Shown here: in pieces, positions 11,299 through 20,545 of the stretch | How the letters are laid out: each line of letters opens with the position of its first letter | How positions within the stretch are numbered: the first letter of the stretch is position 1 | Assembly: GCA_963772225.1 (NCBI GenBank) | Contig: CAVYWD010000002.1 | Location: 682,001-746,000 of the forward strand | Source: CAVYWD01 sp963772225 | Lineage (GTDB): Bacteria; Myxococcota; Myxococcia; Myxococcales; UBA5297 | Length of the DNA stretch: 64,000 bases | Reading direction: 5' to 3' | Notes under the pieces: model-generated | Told to the model about the DNA's origin: nothing | Seen by the model: the letters and a program-made list of their open reading frames with translations, nothing else | Database searches by the model: none | Made by a program: the position numbers and the translations under genes

Positions 11299-12297
11299 AT
11301 GAATGGTTCGCTTGGTCGAAGGCAGACGCAGTACCTGGCGCTCGGTTCGGTGTTCTTCCTGTTCGCCTGCGGATTGTCGGAGGAAAACGTGCCGGATGCC
11401 TCCACCGGTGAGAGCGACAGCGGTTCCCGGAGCGACAGCGGATCAGGCGGGAGCGGGTCGAGCAACGACGGCGGATCGAGCGGCGACATCGGGTCGAGCA
11501 GCGACGGCGGAACAAAGAGCGACGTCGGGTCGAGCAGCGACAGCGGGCCGGGCAGCGACGGCGGTTCGGAAACCGACGGATCACAGTCAGGAAGCAAGTT
11601 CCACGTATTCCTACTGCTCGGCCAATCCAACATGGCGGGCTTTCCCAAGGCGCTGGACGCGGACAAGGTGAAGAACGCGCGCATCAAGGTGCTGGGATAC
11701 GACGATTGCTCGGCAACGGGTCGAAAGCAAAACCAATGGGACACCGCGGTTCCCCCACTGCACGAGTGCTGGAATGGCGCCATTGGCCCTGGAGATTACT
11801 TCTCCAAGACGCTGGTGGACGTCATTCCCACGGGCGACACCATCGGGCTCGTGCCCTGCGCGATCAGCGGCGAAAAGATCGAGACGTTCCTGAAGGTCGG
11901 GGGCACCAAATACGACTGGATCGTCCAGCGCGCGAAGCTCGCGCAGCAGGCGGGAGGCGTCATTGAAGGCATCCTCTTCCACCAGGGCGAATCCAACAGC
12001 GGCGACCCGACCTGGCCTGGGAAAGTGAACACCCTGGTGACTGATCTGAGGACCGACCTGAAGCTTGGGAACATTCCGTTCCTCGCGGGTGAGCTGGCCT
12101 ATGACGGCCCCTGTGCCGGCCACAATACCTTGGTCAATACGCTGCCGACCGTCGTCAACAACGCGTACGTGGTCTCCGCTCAAGGACTCGCTCTGGATCC
12201 TTCGGATACGCAATGGCACCTCCACTTCGGTCACGATTCACAGGTCACCTTCGGCAAGCGCTACGAGGCGAAGATGGTCGAGGCTCTCCACTGGTAA
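11299..12297 (+). CDS. SGNH/SASA-family carbohydrate esterase lipoprotein (CE6-like)
   Basis: This 332-residue protein begins with a signal peptide and lipobox FLFAC (Cys 24). A long Ser/Asp/Gly-rich linker runs to about residue 98. The catalytic domain begins KFHVFLLLGQSNMAG, the block I motif of the SASA (sialate O-acetylesterase / acetylxylan esterase) group, with nucleophile Ser near residue 110. Later motifs are FHQGESNSGDP and the Asp-His region DTQWHLHFGHDSQ near the C-terminus. The expected activity is removal of acetyl groups from xylan or similar glycans at the cell surface. The neighbouring GH11 xylanase and AGE-family lipoprotein support a plant-polysaccharide role. The long upstream extension of the frame lacks signal-peptide character, so the ATG at 11299 is chosen. 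Confidence 0.82.
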   Translation: MNGSLGRRQTQYLALGSVFFLFACGLSEENVPDASTGESDSGSRSDSGSGGSGSSNDGGSSGDIGSSSDGGTKSDVGSSSDSGPGSDGGSETDGSQSGSKFHVFLLLGQSNMAGFPKALDADKVKNARIKVLGYDDCSATGRKQNQWDTAVPPLHECWNGAIGPGDYFSKTLVDVIPTGDTIGLVPCAISGEKIETFLKVGGTKYDWIVQRAKLAQQAGGVIEGILFHQGESNSGDPTWPGKVNTLVTDLRTDLKLGNIPFLAGELAYDGPCAGHNTLVNTLPTVVNNAYVVSAQGLALDPSDTQWHLHFGHDSQVTFGKRYEAKMVEALHW

Positions 12298-12630
12298 CAA
12301 GCGGCGCTGCGCGATGACGGAGGCGCGGCGGACGAGATGGAGGCCTCGCCGGCCGCCAAGCTTCAGGCGGACGTCCGGGTGAAGCTCCCGCCCTGGAAAT
12401 TCGCGAAGGAAACGCGAGCGCCGCTGCCGAGGACGGGGGCGGGCCCATCGGCCTGACGTGCCCGCGCCATCCAACCGTTCGCGTTCCAACGGTCATGAAG
12501 CATCGCTTCTCGCGATTGCGGAATGCATCGTTGACGCACTTCGCGAATCAGGGTAGCCATGCCGATGCGCACGAGCGCTCGCGCCAAGCCGTTTGCGGCG
12601 GCAAGGTTCCTGGCGGGCAGAAAGTCGACC
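12298..12630. other. Intergenic region after the esterase gene
   Basis: Directly after the esterase stop, the same frame continues with protein-like codons for about 50 residues (including AAKLQADVRVKLPPWKFAKE) before a stop near 12456. This may be the tail of a decayed gene. The rest holds nothing recognisable. Confidence 0.35.
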
Positions 12631-14695
12631 ATGCCTTCTCGCTTCTGGTTTGCGTGGTGTGGCCTGGGTGTGCTGGTCGCAGGATGTTCCACGGGCGTGC
12701 CCTCGGCGACCCCTTCCGCGCTCGACAGCGGTGCCCATTCGGCGGACGACTTCGACGCAGGCGATTCAGGCGACGCGTGGAGCGCGGTCGACGCCACGGC
12801 CGGCGCTGGCGACGGCGGGTCCGCGGCCGACTCGGGCGCAGATCCGACGGCGCTCCCGGACGCTGCGGACGGCTTCGACGCGGGCGAGCCAGGCGACGCG
12901 TGGAGCGCGGTCGACGCCACGGCCGGCGCTGGCGACGGCGGGTCCGCGGCCGACTCGGGCTCAGAATCCGACGGCGCTCCCGGACGCTGCGGACGGCTTC
13001 GACGCAGGCGATTCAGGCGATTCAGGCGACGCATGGAGCGCGGTCGACGCCACGGCCGGCGCTGGCGACGGCGGGTCCGCGGCCGACTCGGGCGCAGATC
13101 CGACAGCGCTCCCGGACGCTGCGGGCAGCTTCGACGCAGGCGATCGAGGCGACGCTTGGAGCGCGGTCGACGCGACGGTGCTCCCAGACGCAGCGAGCGA
13201 CGCTCCGGACGCGTCTCTGAGCGGCGAGGATGCAGGTCCGCACTCGCCGGGCACGGGTGGGTACGCGATCAGCTGCCCGTGGCTGAAGGACACGAGCGGG
13301 ATGCTGACGCACCTCTTGAGCACCGCCGACTTCTACACGGGCCAGTACGACTCGCAGTTCGGGGGCTATTACACGTACCTCGACCGCGCGGGAAACGTCA
13401 CGAGCACGGACAAGTCGTTCCAGGTCGAGAGCCGCGACGCGCACGCCTTCGTGCACGCGTTCATGGTGTCGGGCGACGAGGCCTATCTGACGGCGGCGCG
13501 CCGGGCCCTCGACTTCATCTATGCCCACGCGTGGGACACGTCCCACGGCGGGTTCTTCTTCTTCGGCGACCGCGCGGGAAATTGGCTCCCCGTGCCCTTC
13601 TGGTTTTCGAGCGAGAAATGGTCGTTCACCCAGCATTATGGCCTGGCGGGCCCGACCGCGATGTGCGAGGCGACGGGCAACACCACGGATTGCGACTGGA
13701 TGAAGGGCGGGATGCAGCTCCTCGAGGCGCACTACTGGGACGCCGTGCACGGCGGCTATTTTGACAACGCGAACCTCGACTACTCCTCGACGTGGCAGAA
13801 GGGCTTCTATCCGACGGTCGACGGGATCGCTTCCCACATCTTCGTGACGTACCTGGTCACGCAGAACCCGACGTACCGCGCCCGGCTTGCGTCGCTCGCG
13901 GACGAAACGGTCGAGCACCTGGTGGGGAGCATGAGCGCACCGGGCGTGGTATTCGGCTTCCCCGAGGTCTATGACTCGGCATGGTCGATCGACAGGACGA
14001 ACACGTACGGCTTCGTCGGCCACCTGTACAAGACCGCGTGGGGCCTGGCGCGGGCCTATCTCCTCACGCAGGACCCGAAGTACCGCGCCGCCGCGCGCCA
14101 GATCCTCATGCAGGCGTGGACCGACGGAGGGTTCGATCACGAGAACGGCGCGCCGAACTTCGACTACAACTTCGATTCCGGTGTCGGCTCGACGAACAAG
14201 GAGTACTGGGAGCTCGAGGAGAGCTTTACGTCGGGCATCGCCAATTGGTACATCGCGACCACCGATGCCGACCGCGCCGTCTACGCCGAGCAGGCCGACC
14301 GCTCCCTGTGCTTCTATATGCGGCACATGGTGGACCCCCAATACGGCGGCGTCTTCTTTGAAGTGAACACCGACGGGACGCAGCCCATCGACACCAACAA
14401 GAGCGACATGTGGGAGGGCATGTACCACGACGTCGAGTTTTCGTATTACGTCTACGTCTACGGGAACCTGCTCCTCTGGCAACGGCCGGTCACGCTCTAT
14501 TATCGCTTCGACGCCGTCTCCGAGAGCCGATCCGTCACGCTCACGCCCGTCATGATCGAGAGCGGAGCGCTCGCCATCACGGGGGTGAAGCTCGCGGGTG
14601 CGCCGTACGAGAGCTTCGACGGGCGAGCGCGGGCGCTCAACATTCCGGCAGGGACCGGCGGGGTCTTTGCGGTGACCTTCGCGCGCGTGCAGTAG
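12631..14695 (+). pseudogene. AGE-family (N-acylglucosamine 2-epimerase-like) lipoprotein, frame-broken in a tandem repeat
   Basis: From ATG 12631 a signal peptide ends in the lipobox LVAGC (Cys 19). A linker made of 41-residue repeats (FDAGDSGDAWSAVDATAGAG...) follows. From about 13250 comes an (alpha/alpha)6-barrel domain with AGE/cellobiose-2-epimerase character: RDAHAFVHAFMVSGDEAYL, FTQHYGLAGPTAMCEATG, NKEYWELEESFTSGIANWY and, near the end, SDMWEGMYHDVEFSYY. The barrel is followed by about 70 residues resembling a beta-sandwich. The third repeat copy has one extra A (near 12965) relative to copies one and two, and this shifts the frame between the signal peptide and the barrel. Without that base the gene reads through as about 688 residues. 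Secretion is unusual for AGE enzymes, which are mostly cytosolic, so a hydrolase or lyase on the same fold is possible. Confidence 0.7.
12751..13185. repeat. 123-bp tandem repeat inside the AGE-like gene
   Basis: Near-identical units start at 12751, 12874, 12998 and 13130 (the last partial). The spacings are 123, 124 and 132 bp. The 124 comes from one inserted A and the 132 from a 9-bp duplication of gattcaggc. In frame, each unit encodes 41 linker residues. Confidence 0.85.
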
Positions 14696-14815
14696 TCGCG
14701 TCCGTGCAAAGGCGCCCGTGACCCGAATCGCTCGAACCGCGCTCGATCCGACGGCGGCGGCGAGAGGCCGGCCGGAAGAGCGAAGGCGACGCGCCGTCAT
14801 CGCAAGGAGAGAGAT

Positions 14816-16330
14816 GTGAGCCTCAGCCGACCCGTCCTGGCCGCACCCATCGGCCTCCTTTCGGCCATCGCCCTTCTGCTCCTGGGGTGCGACATGCCCG
14901 GCGCGTCGGCGCCGGCCGACCTCGGCCACGACGCGCGGGCCCTCACCTCGAGCCAGACCGGCACCAACGGCGGCTACTACTATTCATTTTGGACCGACAA
15001 TGGCGGGTCGGTGTCCATGGACTTTGGCGCCGCCGGCAACTACAGCACCTCTTGGAGCAATTGCGGGAATTTCGTCGCCGGCAAAGGTTGGAGCAGCGGC
15101 GGGCGCATGAGCGTCGAGTATTCGGGAAGCTTCAATCCCTCGGGCAACGGGTACCTGTCCCTCTACGGTTGGACGACCAGCCCACTCGTCGAATATTACA
15201 TTCTCGAAAGCTGGGGCACCTACCGGCCCACGGGGACCTACAAGGGCACGGTGACCAGCGACGGCGGCACGTACGACATCTACGAGACGACGCGAACCAA
15301 TGCCCCCTCCATTCAAGGCACCGCGACCTTCAATCAATATTGGAGCGTCCGGCAGTCGAAGAAAACGGGCGGAACCATCACCACGGGCAACCACTTCGAC
15401 GCTTGGGCGAGCCATGGAATGAATCTCGGCTCGTTCAATTACATGATCCTGGCGACAGAGGGTTATCAGAGCAGTGGAAGCTCGAACATCACCGTGGCCC
15501 TCGGCGGTGGCGACGCGACGTGCAGCTCGGCGCCCTCGGCGCCCACCGGGGTCAGCGCGACGGCCACCTCGTCCAGCCAAATAGAGGTCGGCTGGACCGC
15601 GGTGACGCCTCCGTCCAACTGCTCGGTCACCTACAGCGTCTTCCGCGACGGCGCGCAGGTCGCGAGCGGGCTCACCAACACCTCCTATTCGAGCACGGGG
15701 CTCGCCGCTTCCACCGCCTACCAGTTCTCTGTGCAAGCGGTCGACTCGGCCGGCTCGTCGGCCAGCTCGACCACGGTGAGCGCCACCACCCAGAGCGACG
15801 GAGGTGGCGTCACGTGCGGCTCGGCGCCCTCGCCCCCCACCGGCGTCAGCGCGACGGCCACCTCGCCCAGCCAGATAGAGGTCGGATGGACCGCGGTGAC
15901 GCCTCCGTCCAACTGCTCGGTCACCTACAGCGTGTTCCGCGACGGCGCGCAGGTCGCGAGCGGGCTCACCAACACCTCCTATTCGAGCACGGGGCTCGCC
16001 GCTTCCACCGCCTACCAGTTCTCTGTGCAGGCGGTGGACTCGGCCGGCTCGTCGGCCAGCTCGACCGCAGTCAGCGCCACCACTGCTTCGAGCGGCGGCG
16101 GCAGCGAGGATGCGGGCCAAGTCGCTGACTCGGGCAAGGCGCCCGACGCCGGGACTGCGGCGGATGCCGGAGGCGGCTCCCCCGGAAGCGGAGCCTCGGG
16201 CACCGGATGCGCGACGACCGGCGCCGGCCGGGGGCCGCCCTCGGCCGAGCTCGCGGCGGCGCTCATGGTGGCCGCCGCGCTGCTCGGCTCTGGCCGTCGC
16301 AGGAAGGAAGCAAGAGCTCGCGTGAAGTGA
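14816..16330 (+). CDS. GH11 endo-1,4-beta-xylanase with two fibronectin type III domains
   Basis: This 504-residue protein starts at GTG 14816 with AAGGAGA upstream. A signal peptide ends in a lipobox-like LLLGC (Cys 25). Residues ~46-231 are a GH11 jelly-roll: NGGYYYSFWTDN, then the nucleophile Glu126 in LVEYYILESWG and the acid/base Glu215 in ILATEGYQS. Two nearly identical fibronectin type III repeats of about 95 residues follow. An Asp/Ala/Gly linker then leads to a MYXO-CTERM-like tail: a Gly-Cys motif, a hydrophobic helix (AELAAALMVAAALL) and GSGRRRK. It should cleave xylan backbones at or outside the cell surface. Carrying both a lipobox and a C-terminal sorting tail is odd and suggests that only one is used. 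Confidence 0.9.
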   Translation: MSLSRPVLAAPIGLLSAIALLLLGCDMPGASAPADLGHDARALTSSQTGTNGGYYYSFWTDNGGSVSMDFGAAGNYSTSWSNCGNFVAGKGWSSGGRMSVEYSGSFNPSGNGYLSLYGWTTSPLVEYYILESWGTYRPTGTYKGTVTSDGGTYDIYETTRTNAPSIQGTATFNQYWSVRQSKKTGGTITTGNHFDAWASHGMNLGSFNYMILATEGYQSSGSSNITVALGGGDATCSSAPSAPTGVSATATSSSQIEVGWTAVTPPSNCSVTYSVFRDGAQVASGLTNTSYSSTGLAASTAYQFSVQAVDSAGSSASSTTVSATTQSDGGGVTCGSAPSPPTGVSATATSPSQIEVGWTAVTPPSNCSVTYSVFRDGAQVASGLTNTSYSSTGLAASTAYQFSVQAVDSAGSSASSTAVSATTASSGGGSEDAGQVADSGKAPDAGTAADAGGGSPGSGASGTGCATTGAGRGPPSAELAAALMVAAALLGSGRRRKEARARVK

Positions 16331-17063
16331 AGGCGGTCGTGCCGCGGCTGCTGGAAGGCTCGTCGACGGTCGATTTCTCACGAGCTCGATGCCGGTCGTC
16401 AGACACGGGCCAGAGTCGGTTCGCGCCCAAGGCAAGACGGGGTCCTCCGCCCGCAGCTGTGCGAGGAAGGACTCGAGATTCTTTCGCTCGCTGAGCTGCG
16501 CGACGTTGCTCTCGACGAGGTAGGGTGAGGGCACTTCTCGTTCACGCGCGTGGATGACCCGCACTGCTCCCCCTCGGGTGGTGCTCTCGCGAGCGCAGGA
16601 GATGGTACGCGCTGAGCGACGGCATGGCGGCTCGACGAACCCGAACGCTACGACCTGCTTGGCGGGGGGCACACCATCGACGGCCGGAGGGCTGCCTCGC
16701 TTGCGGCGAGGAGGAGATGCTTTCCTGAGGCGATGGCCTGCGCGGTTTCGGCGATGGTCAGCATTGATCGATTCACGGCTTCCGCTCCTTCTCGAAGACC
16801 CGGGCGATGTCCCGCGCGATTTGTTGCTCTTGTTTGGACATCATCGCGTGCACTTCTTGGACGGAGCGCAGAACGGCGGTTGGGGACGAGTCGCGCTCGA
16901 GCTCGAGGCGAAAACGGCTCAGCATGATCCCCAAAGGAAGCCTGGGGAGAACCACGAGCACCCCGGCCGCAGACCTTCCCTCATCGCGCCCGCTTCGTGC
17001 GACCGCCCCGCCGAACAGCCGGCACCCAAACTTGCTATACTGCCGAGCCTGACTGGAGGAAAC
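16331..17063. other. Gene-poor region with decayed minus-strand coding remnants
   Basis: No intact plus-strand gene lies here. On the minus strand, a segment from ATG 16764 reads MLTIAETAQAIASGKHLLLA and loses frame within about 40 codons. It resembles the start of a bacterial domain of unknown function and is probably a degraded gene. Further left, about 130 minus-strand codons (VIHAREREVPSPYL...) also look protein-like but have no recognisable family. Confidence 0.4.
16773..16925 (-). CDS. Possible small protein of 50 residues
   Basis: From ATG 16925 the frame encodes a charged, helical peptide (MLSRFRLELERDSSPTAVLR ... IARDIARVFEKERKP) and stops just before the decayed ORF starting at 16764. 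It lies upstream of and antisense to the MYXO-CTERM gene at 17064. Composition and codon use look protein-like, but no family was recognised. It could be a remnant. Confidence 0.35.
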   Translation of the reverse strand: MLSRFRLELERDSSPTAVLRSVQEVHAMMSKQEQQIARDIARVFEKERKP

Positions 17064-18815
17064 GTGAACAAGACGTCCCTTGGGCTGTCGATGGCGGTGT
17101 GTCTGGCGGTGCCTGGCGCCGCGTGGTCCCAGAGCCTCACCATCTTCGACGGTGAGACGGTCGCGTTGGACCCCGGCTCCGGCAGCAGCGAGAACGTGAC
17201 CGAGGACTCCTCCAACGGCGTCACCCCCAGCGGTCCAAGATGCCTCAAGGTCGACCTGGAGGTCAGCAACTGGTGGGCTCAGGGGGAGCTCAAGTTCCCC
17301 GTTCAGAGCATCGGCTCGTATGGGCGGATCGAATTCGACATCAAGGCGATTCCCGTGGCGCCCGCCACCACGGTCGACGTTGCAATCGGCTTCGAATGGT
17401 CGACCCAGGGCTCGGGCAATTTCGTGCGGGTCAACGATTTCCTGCCCGAAGGCGTGGGCGAGACTTACAAGCACGTCGCCATCCCGCTCGACGTCGGGGC
17501 TTGGCAGAATGGCGCGAGCTTCACCTGGGACCACGCGACCGTCTCGGAGGTCATTTTCGTCTCCGGCGCCGCCTACAATAACGGCGTGGGAGCGCAGGTA
17601 GTCTACGTGGACAACATCCAGTTCACCGGGACCCCTTCGGCCCCGACGCCGAACGAGGTGCTGATCTACGACGGGGAGACCCTCGGGCTCGCGCCGGATT
17701 CCGGGAGCAGCGACAACGTGACCGAAGACCCCTCCAACGGCGGGCCTCCCAGCGGGCCGAAATGTCTCAAGGTCGACCTCAGCGTCGCGAACTGGTGGGC
17801 GCAGGCGGACTTCAAGTTCCCGCTGACGCAGGTGGAGACCTACTCCCAGCTGGAGTTCGACGTGAAGGGAGTGCCGGTGGACCCGGCCACGGACCTGGAC
17901 GTGTCGGTGGGCTTCGTCTGGCCGATCACCGGGGCGCAAAACTTCGCGCCGCTGGAGGACTTCGTGAAAGGCGGCGTCACCAACGAGGTCAAACACGTCG
18001 CGATTCCGCTCAACTCCACGGCTTGGATGAACGGGCCGAGCTACGACTGGGACCACTTGACCGCCGACACCATCTATTTCATCTCACACGCCAACCGAAA
18101 TTGGGGATGGGCGGAGCAGGTCGTCTATCTCGACAACATCAAATTCACCAAGGGCGAATCGAGCGCCGATGCGGGGAGCGGGAGCGACGGAGGCGGCTCC
18201 TCGATCGACGGCGGAGGTGGTGTCCTCGACGGCGGCGACGCACTCGACGGCGGTGACGCACTCGACGGAGGCAACGCCGCCGATGGAGGCGGCGCGCCGG
18301 ACGCCGAGCTCGCGCTCGATAGCGGCGTGATCGCGACGGACGCTGGCGCGATTGCAGCGGACGCTGGCGCGGTTGCAGCGGACGCTGGCGCAGTTGCGAC
18401 GGACGGAGGCGCGGTTGCCGCGGACGCCGGCGCGGTTGCGGCGGATGCCGGCGCGGTTGCGGCGGATGCTGGCGCGGTTGCGGCGGATGCTGGCGCGGTT
18501 GCGGCGGATGCTGGCGCGGTTGCGGCGGACGCCGGCGCGGTCGCGGCGGACGGAGGAGAAGTGGCGCTCGACGGCGCGACCGACAGCGGGGCGGTGGCAC
18601 TCGACGGCGGCGGCGCGGGCGACGCCGGCAACGGGACTGCCGACGCGGGCCAGGTAAGCCAGCCCGATTCCGGAGCTCCGGCCCCGGGAGGGTCCACCTC
18701 CGGATGCGGTTGCTCGACCACGACCTCGCCGATTTCGGCGGCGGTTCTTGCCTTGCTCGCATTCTGGGGAGGCGGGCGACGGAGGAAGACGCAGCTCGGC
18801 GTCGCTCCCAGATAG
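17064..18815 (+). CDS. Secreted MYXO-CTERM protein with a duplicated domain of unknown function
   Basis: The start is GTG 17064, with a strong CTGGAGGA site a few bases upstream. An N-terminal signal peptide (LGLSMAVCLAVPGAAWSQ) is followed by two homologous domains of about 165 residues each (~25-190 and ~195-365). Both contain the words SGSS.NVTED, CLKVDL, NWWAQ, VKHVAIPL or YKHVAIPL, and VVY.DNI.FT. The alternating pattern suggests a beta-sandwich, possibly carbohydrate-binding like other jelly-roll modules, but I cannot name a family. A low-complexity tail of about 170 residues follows, including eleven 7-residue AVAADAG-type repeats. It ends in SGCGCSTTTSP, a hydrophobic helix and GGGRRRK, a classic MYXO-CTERM sorting signal. 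The gene follows the xylanase and may belong to the same polysaccharide-binding or degrading set. Confidence 0.75.
   Translation: MNKTSLGLSMAVCLAVPGAAWSQSLTIFDGETVALDPGSGSSENVTEDSSNGVTPSGPRCLKVDLEVSNWWAQGELKFPVQSIGSYGRIEFDIKAIPVAPATTVDVAIGFEWSTQGSGNFVRVNDFLPEGVGETYKHVAIPLDVGAWQNGASFTWDHATVSEVIFVSGAAYNNGVGAQVVYVDNIQFTGTPSAPTPNEVLIYDGETLGLAPDSGSSDNVTEDPSNGGPPSGPKCLKVDLSVANWWAQADFKFPLTQVETYSQLEFDVKGVPVDPATDLDVSVGFVWPITGAQNFAPLEDFVKGGVTNEVKHVAIPLNSTAWMNGPSYDWDHLTADTIYFISHANRNWGWAEQVVYLDNIKFTKGESSADAGSGSDGGGSSIDGGGGVLDGGDALDGGDALDGGNAADGGGAPDAELALDSGVIATDAGAIAADAGAVAADAGAVATDGGAVAADAGAVAADAGAVAADAGAVAADAGAVAADAGAVAADAGAVAADGGEVALDGATDSGAVALDGGGAGDAGNGTADAGQVSQPDSGAPAPGGSTSGCGCSTTTSPISAAVLALLAFWGGGRRRKTQLGVAPR
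18327..18557. repeat. 21-bp tandem repeat (eleven units)
   Basis: In-frame 21-bp units of the type GCG GTT GCG GCG GAT GCT GGC encode AVAADAG. The central units are almost identical in DNA, which suggests recent expansion by slippage. Confidence 0.85.
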
Positions 18816-19021
18816 ACGGCAGGTCTGTCCGCCGGCCCACGTTCCCGGTCTTGGCGCACCCAGCACTCCTTTTGTTGGGCGCGCGCTCAGCCGCGAGCGC
18901 CCGGTTGCTCCACGGCGGAGCTGTAGGTCGCTCGAAGGCGCCGCCTTGTCACCGCCGGGCCTTCGCGATACACGTCGAAGTCTTCGTCGCGTCTCGCCTG
19001 CAGCGTTCCTCTGGAGAGCCC

Positions 19022-19660
19022 ATGGCGACCAGCCTGCGCGCATTCGCCTTCCTCGACTCGCTGCAGCCTCAGCTCGCCGCGCACGTCTGCACCACCTCCC
19101 GCGGCTACTTCCCGGTGCCGTACGTCGCTTCGCTTTACGTAGAAATCGCCCCGGGCATGGCCATTCACCGCGTCATCGACGCCGCGCTGAAGGCGACGCG
19201 CGTTCAGCCGGCGACATTGGTCGTGGAGCGCGCCTACGGCATGCTCGAGGTGCACCACGAGGACAAGGGCGAGGTCCGGTCGGCCGGCGAGGCCATCCTC
19301 GCGCACCTCGGCGTGAAGGAGGCCGACAGGCTCAAACCGAAGATCGTCTCCAACACCGTCCTTCGCGCCATCGAGCCCATGCACGCGATGATCCTCGACA
19401 AGATCCGCTTCGGCTCCATGATCGTGCCTGGGCAGTCGCTGTTGGTCCTGGAGACCGAGCCCGCCGCGTACGCCGTCCTGGCGGCGAACGAGGCCGAGAA
19501 GGCGGCCGACATCCGGCTCGTCGATGTGACGCCGTTCGGCGCGTTCGGGCGTCTGTACCTGGCGGGCTCCGAGTCGGAGATCGACAGCGCCGCGCAGGCG
19601 GCCACCGCTGCCTTGGAGTCGCTGGGCGGAGTCGAGGCCCCGGCGTTCAAGGACCGCTAG
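19022..19660 (+). CDS. Trimeric microcompartment shell protein (BMC-T, T2-like)
   Basis: This 212-residue protein contains two fused BMC folds. The first includes FLDSLQPQLAAHV and YVEIAPGMAIHRVIDAALK. The second includes LVLETEPAAYAVLAANEAEK and VTPFGAFGRLYLAGSE. Such BMC-T proteins form pseudohexameric shell tiles. This subtype resembles, from memory, the Haliangium ochraceum BMC-T2/T3 shell proteins that stack as double discs with gated pores for larger metabolites. It is the first gene of the shell operon; BMC-H follows 70 bp downstream on the same strand. The ATG at 19022 was chosen because the domain begins immediately after it (MATSLRAFAFLDS). Confidence 0.88.
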   Translation: MATSLRAFAFLDSLQPQLAAHVCTTSRGYFPVPYVASLYVEIAPGMAIHRVIDAALKATRVQPATLVVERAYGMLEVHHEDKGEVRSAGEAILAHLGVKEADRLKPKIVSNTVLRAIEPMHAMILDKIRFGSMIVPGQSLLVLETEPAAYAVLAANEAEKAADIRLVDVTPFGAFGRLYLAGSESEIDSAAQAATAALESLGGVEAPAFKDR

Positions 19661-19730
19661 CGATTCGGTGATAAAACGCTCATCTCGCTCGCCCTCTTTT
19701 GTGTAGACGCGTTCGAAAGGAATGGCAGAC

Positions 19731-20036
19731 ATGGCTGAGGCACTGGGACTCATCGAAACCAAGGGCTTCGTGGGCATGGTCGAGGCGGCCGACGCGATGG
19801 TGAAGGCGGCCAAGGTCGAGCTCGTCGGCTACGAGAAGATCGGCGGCGGCTATGTCACGGCCATCGTGCGCGGTGACGTGGCGGCGGTGAAAGCGGCCAC
19901 CGAGGCGGGCGCGCGCAGCGCGGAGCGGGTCGGCGAGCTGGTGAGCGTGCACGTCATTCCGCGGCCGCACGCGAACATCGACCTGGTGCTGCCGTTGGGC
20001 CGGGCCGAGCAGGCCAAGGCCGAGCTCGGCCGGTAG
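19731..20036 (+). CDS. Hexameric microcompartment shell protein (BMC-H)
   Basis: This single-BMC-domain protein of about 101 residues tiles the shell facets. It reads MAEALGLIETKGFVGMVEAA with ADAMVKAAKVELVGYEKIGG and VHVIPRPHANID, the canonical BMC-H sequence, and is very close by eye to the H. ochraceum BMC-H. Two ATGs are available (19722 and 19731). The second has AAAGGA at proper spacing and matches family starts, so it is preferred. A GC-rich gap of about 210 bp separates it from the pentamer gene. Confidence 0.93.
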   Translation: MAEALGLIETKGFVGMVEAADAMVKAAKVELVGYEKIGGGYVTAIVRGDVAAVKAATEAGARSAERVGELVSVHVIPRPHANIDLVLPLGRAEQAKAELGR

Positions 20037-20248
20037 CCCGGCTCGCCTGCGCCGCCGCCGACGCCGACGCCGACGCCAAGAGCCGCAAGCGTCAGCGCGC
20101 GGGGATTTGGCTGCCCCGCGTAGTAAAGGGGCGACCGGTCCTCCCGACCGCCGCGCGAGCCATCGCACGAGGCGAAAGCCTCCCTGGGCGCGAGGCGCCG
20201 CCAACCGGCGCAGCTCCAGCTCAGCAAGTCCCAAGGAGCCCTTGAACC

Positions 20249-20536
20249 ATGAACATCGGCCTGGTCGTCGGGACGGTGGTCGCAACCCAGAAGGAAGAAG
20301 AGCTCGAGGGCCTCAAGTTCCTGGTCGTGCGCGGCCTCGACCTCGACGGCAAGCCGACCTCGTCGCAAGTGGTCGCCGCCGACGCGGTGGGCGCGGGCAT
20401 CGGCGAGGTGGTGCTCTATGCCTCCGGCTCTTCGGCGCGCCAGACCAAGGTGACGCGCGACCGTCCAGTGGACGCGACGATCATGGCCATCGTCGACGCC
20501 CTCGAGGTTCAGGGCCAGACCCGCTACAAGAAATAG
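20249..20536 (+). CDS. Pentameric microcompartment vertex protein (BMC-P, EutN/CcmL family)
   Basis: This 95-residue protein with the EutN/CcmL fold starts MNIGLVVGTVVATQKEEELE and contains the conserved VAADAVGAGIGEVVLYASGSS segment, split around the pore loop. Pentamers cap the twelve vertices of the icosahedral shell. It lies ten bases upstream of the aldehyde dehydrogenase gene and is clearly in the same operon. Its length is normal for the family. Confidence 0.93.
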   Translation: MNIGLVVGTVVATQKEEELEGLKFLVVRGLDLDGKPTSSQVVAADAVGAGIGEVVLYASGSSARQTKVTRDRPVDATIMAIVDALEVQGQTRYKK

Positions 20537-20545
20537 GCGGCGGCC

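Noticed and set aside
18145..18840. Arg/Pro-rich repetitive protein on the minus strand
   Set aside because: Same cause: antisense reading of the low-complexity linker.
18084..19043. Minus-strand ORF with RRNRAxIRRN repeats
   Set aside because: It is the antisense of the 21-bp AVAADAG repeat of the MYXO-CTERM gene.
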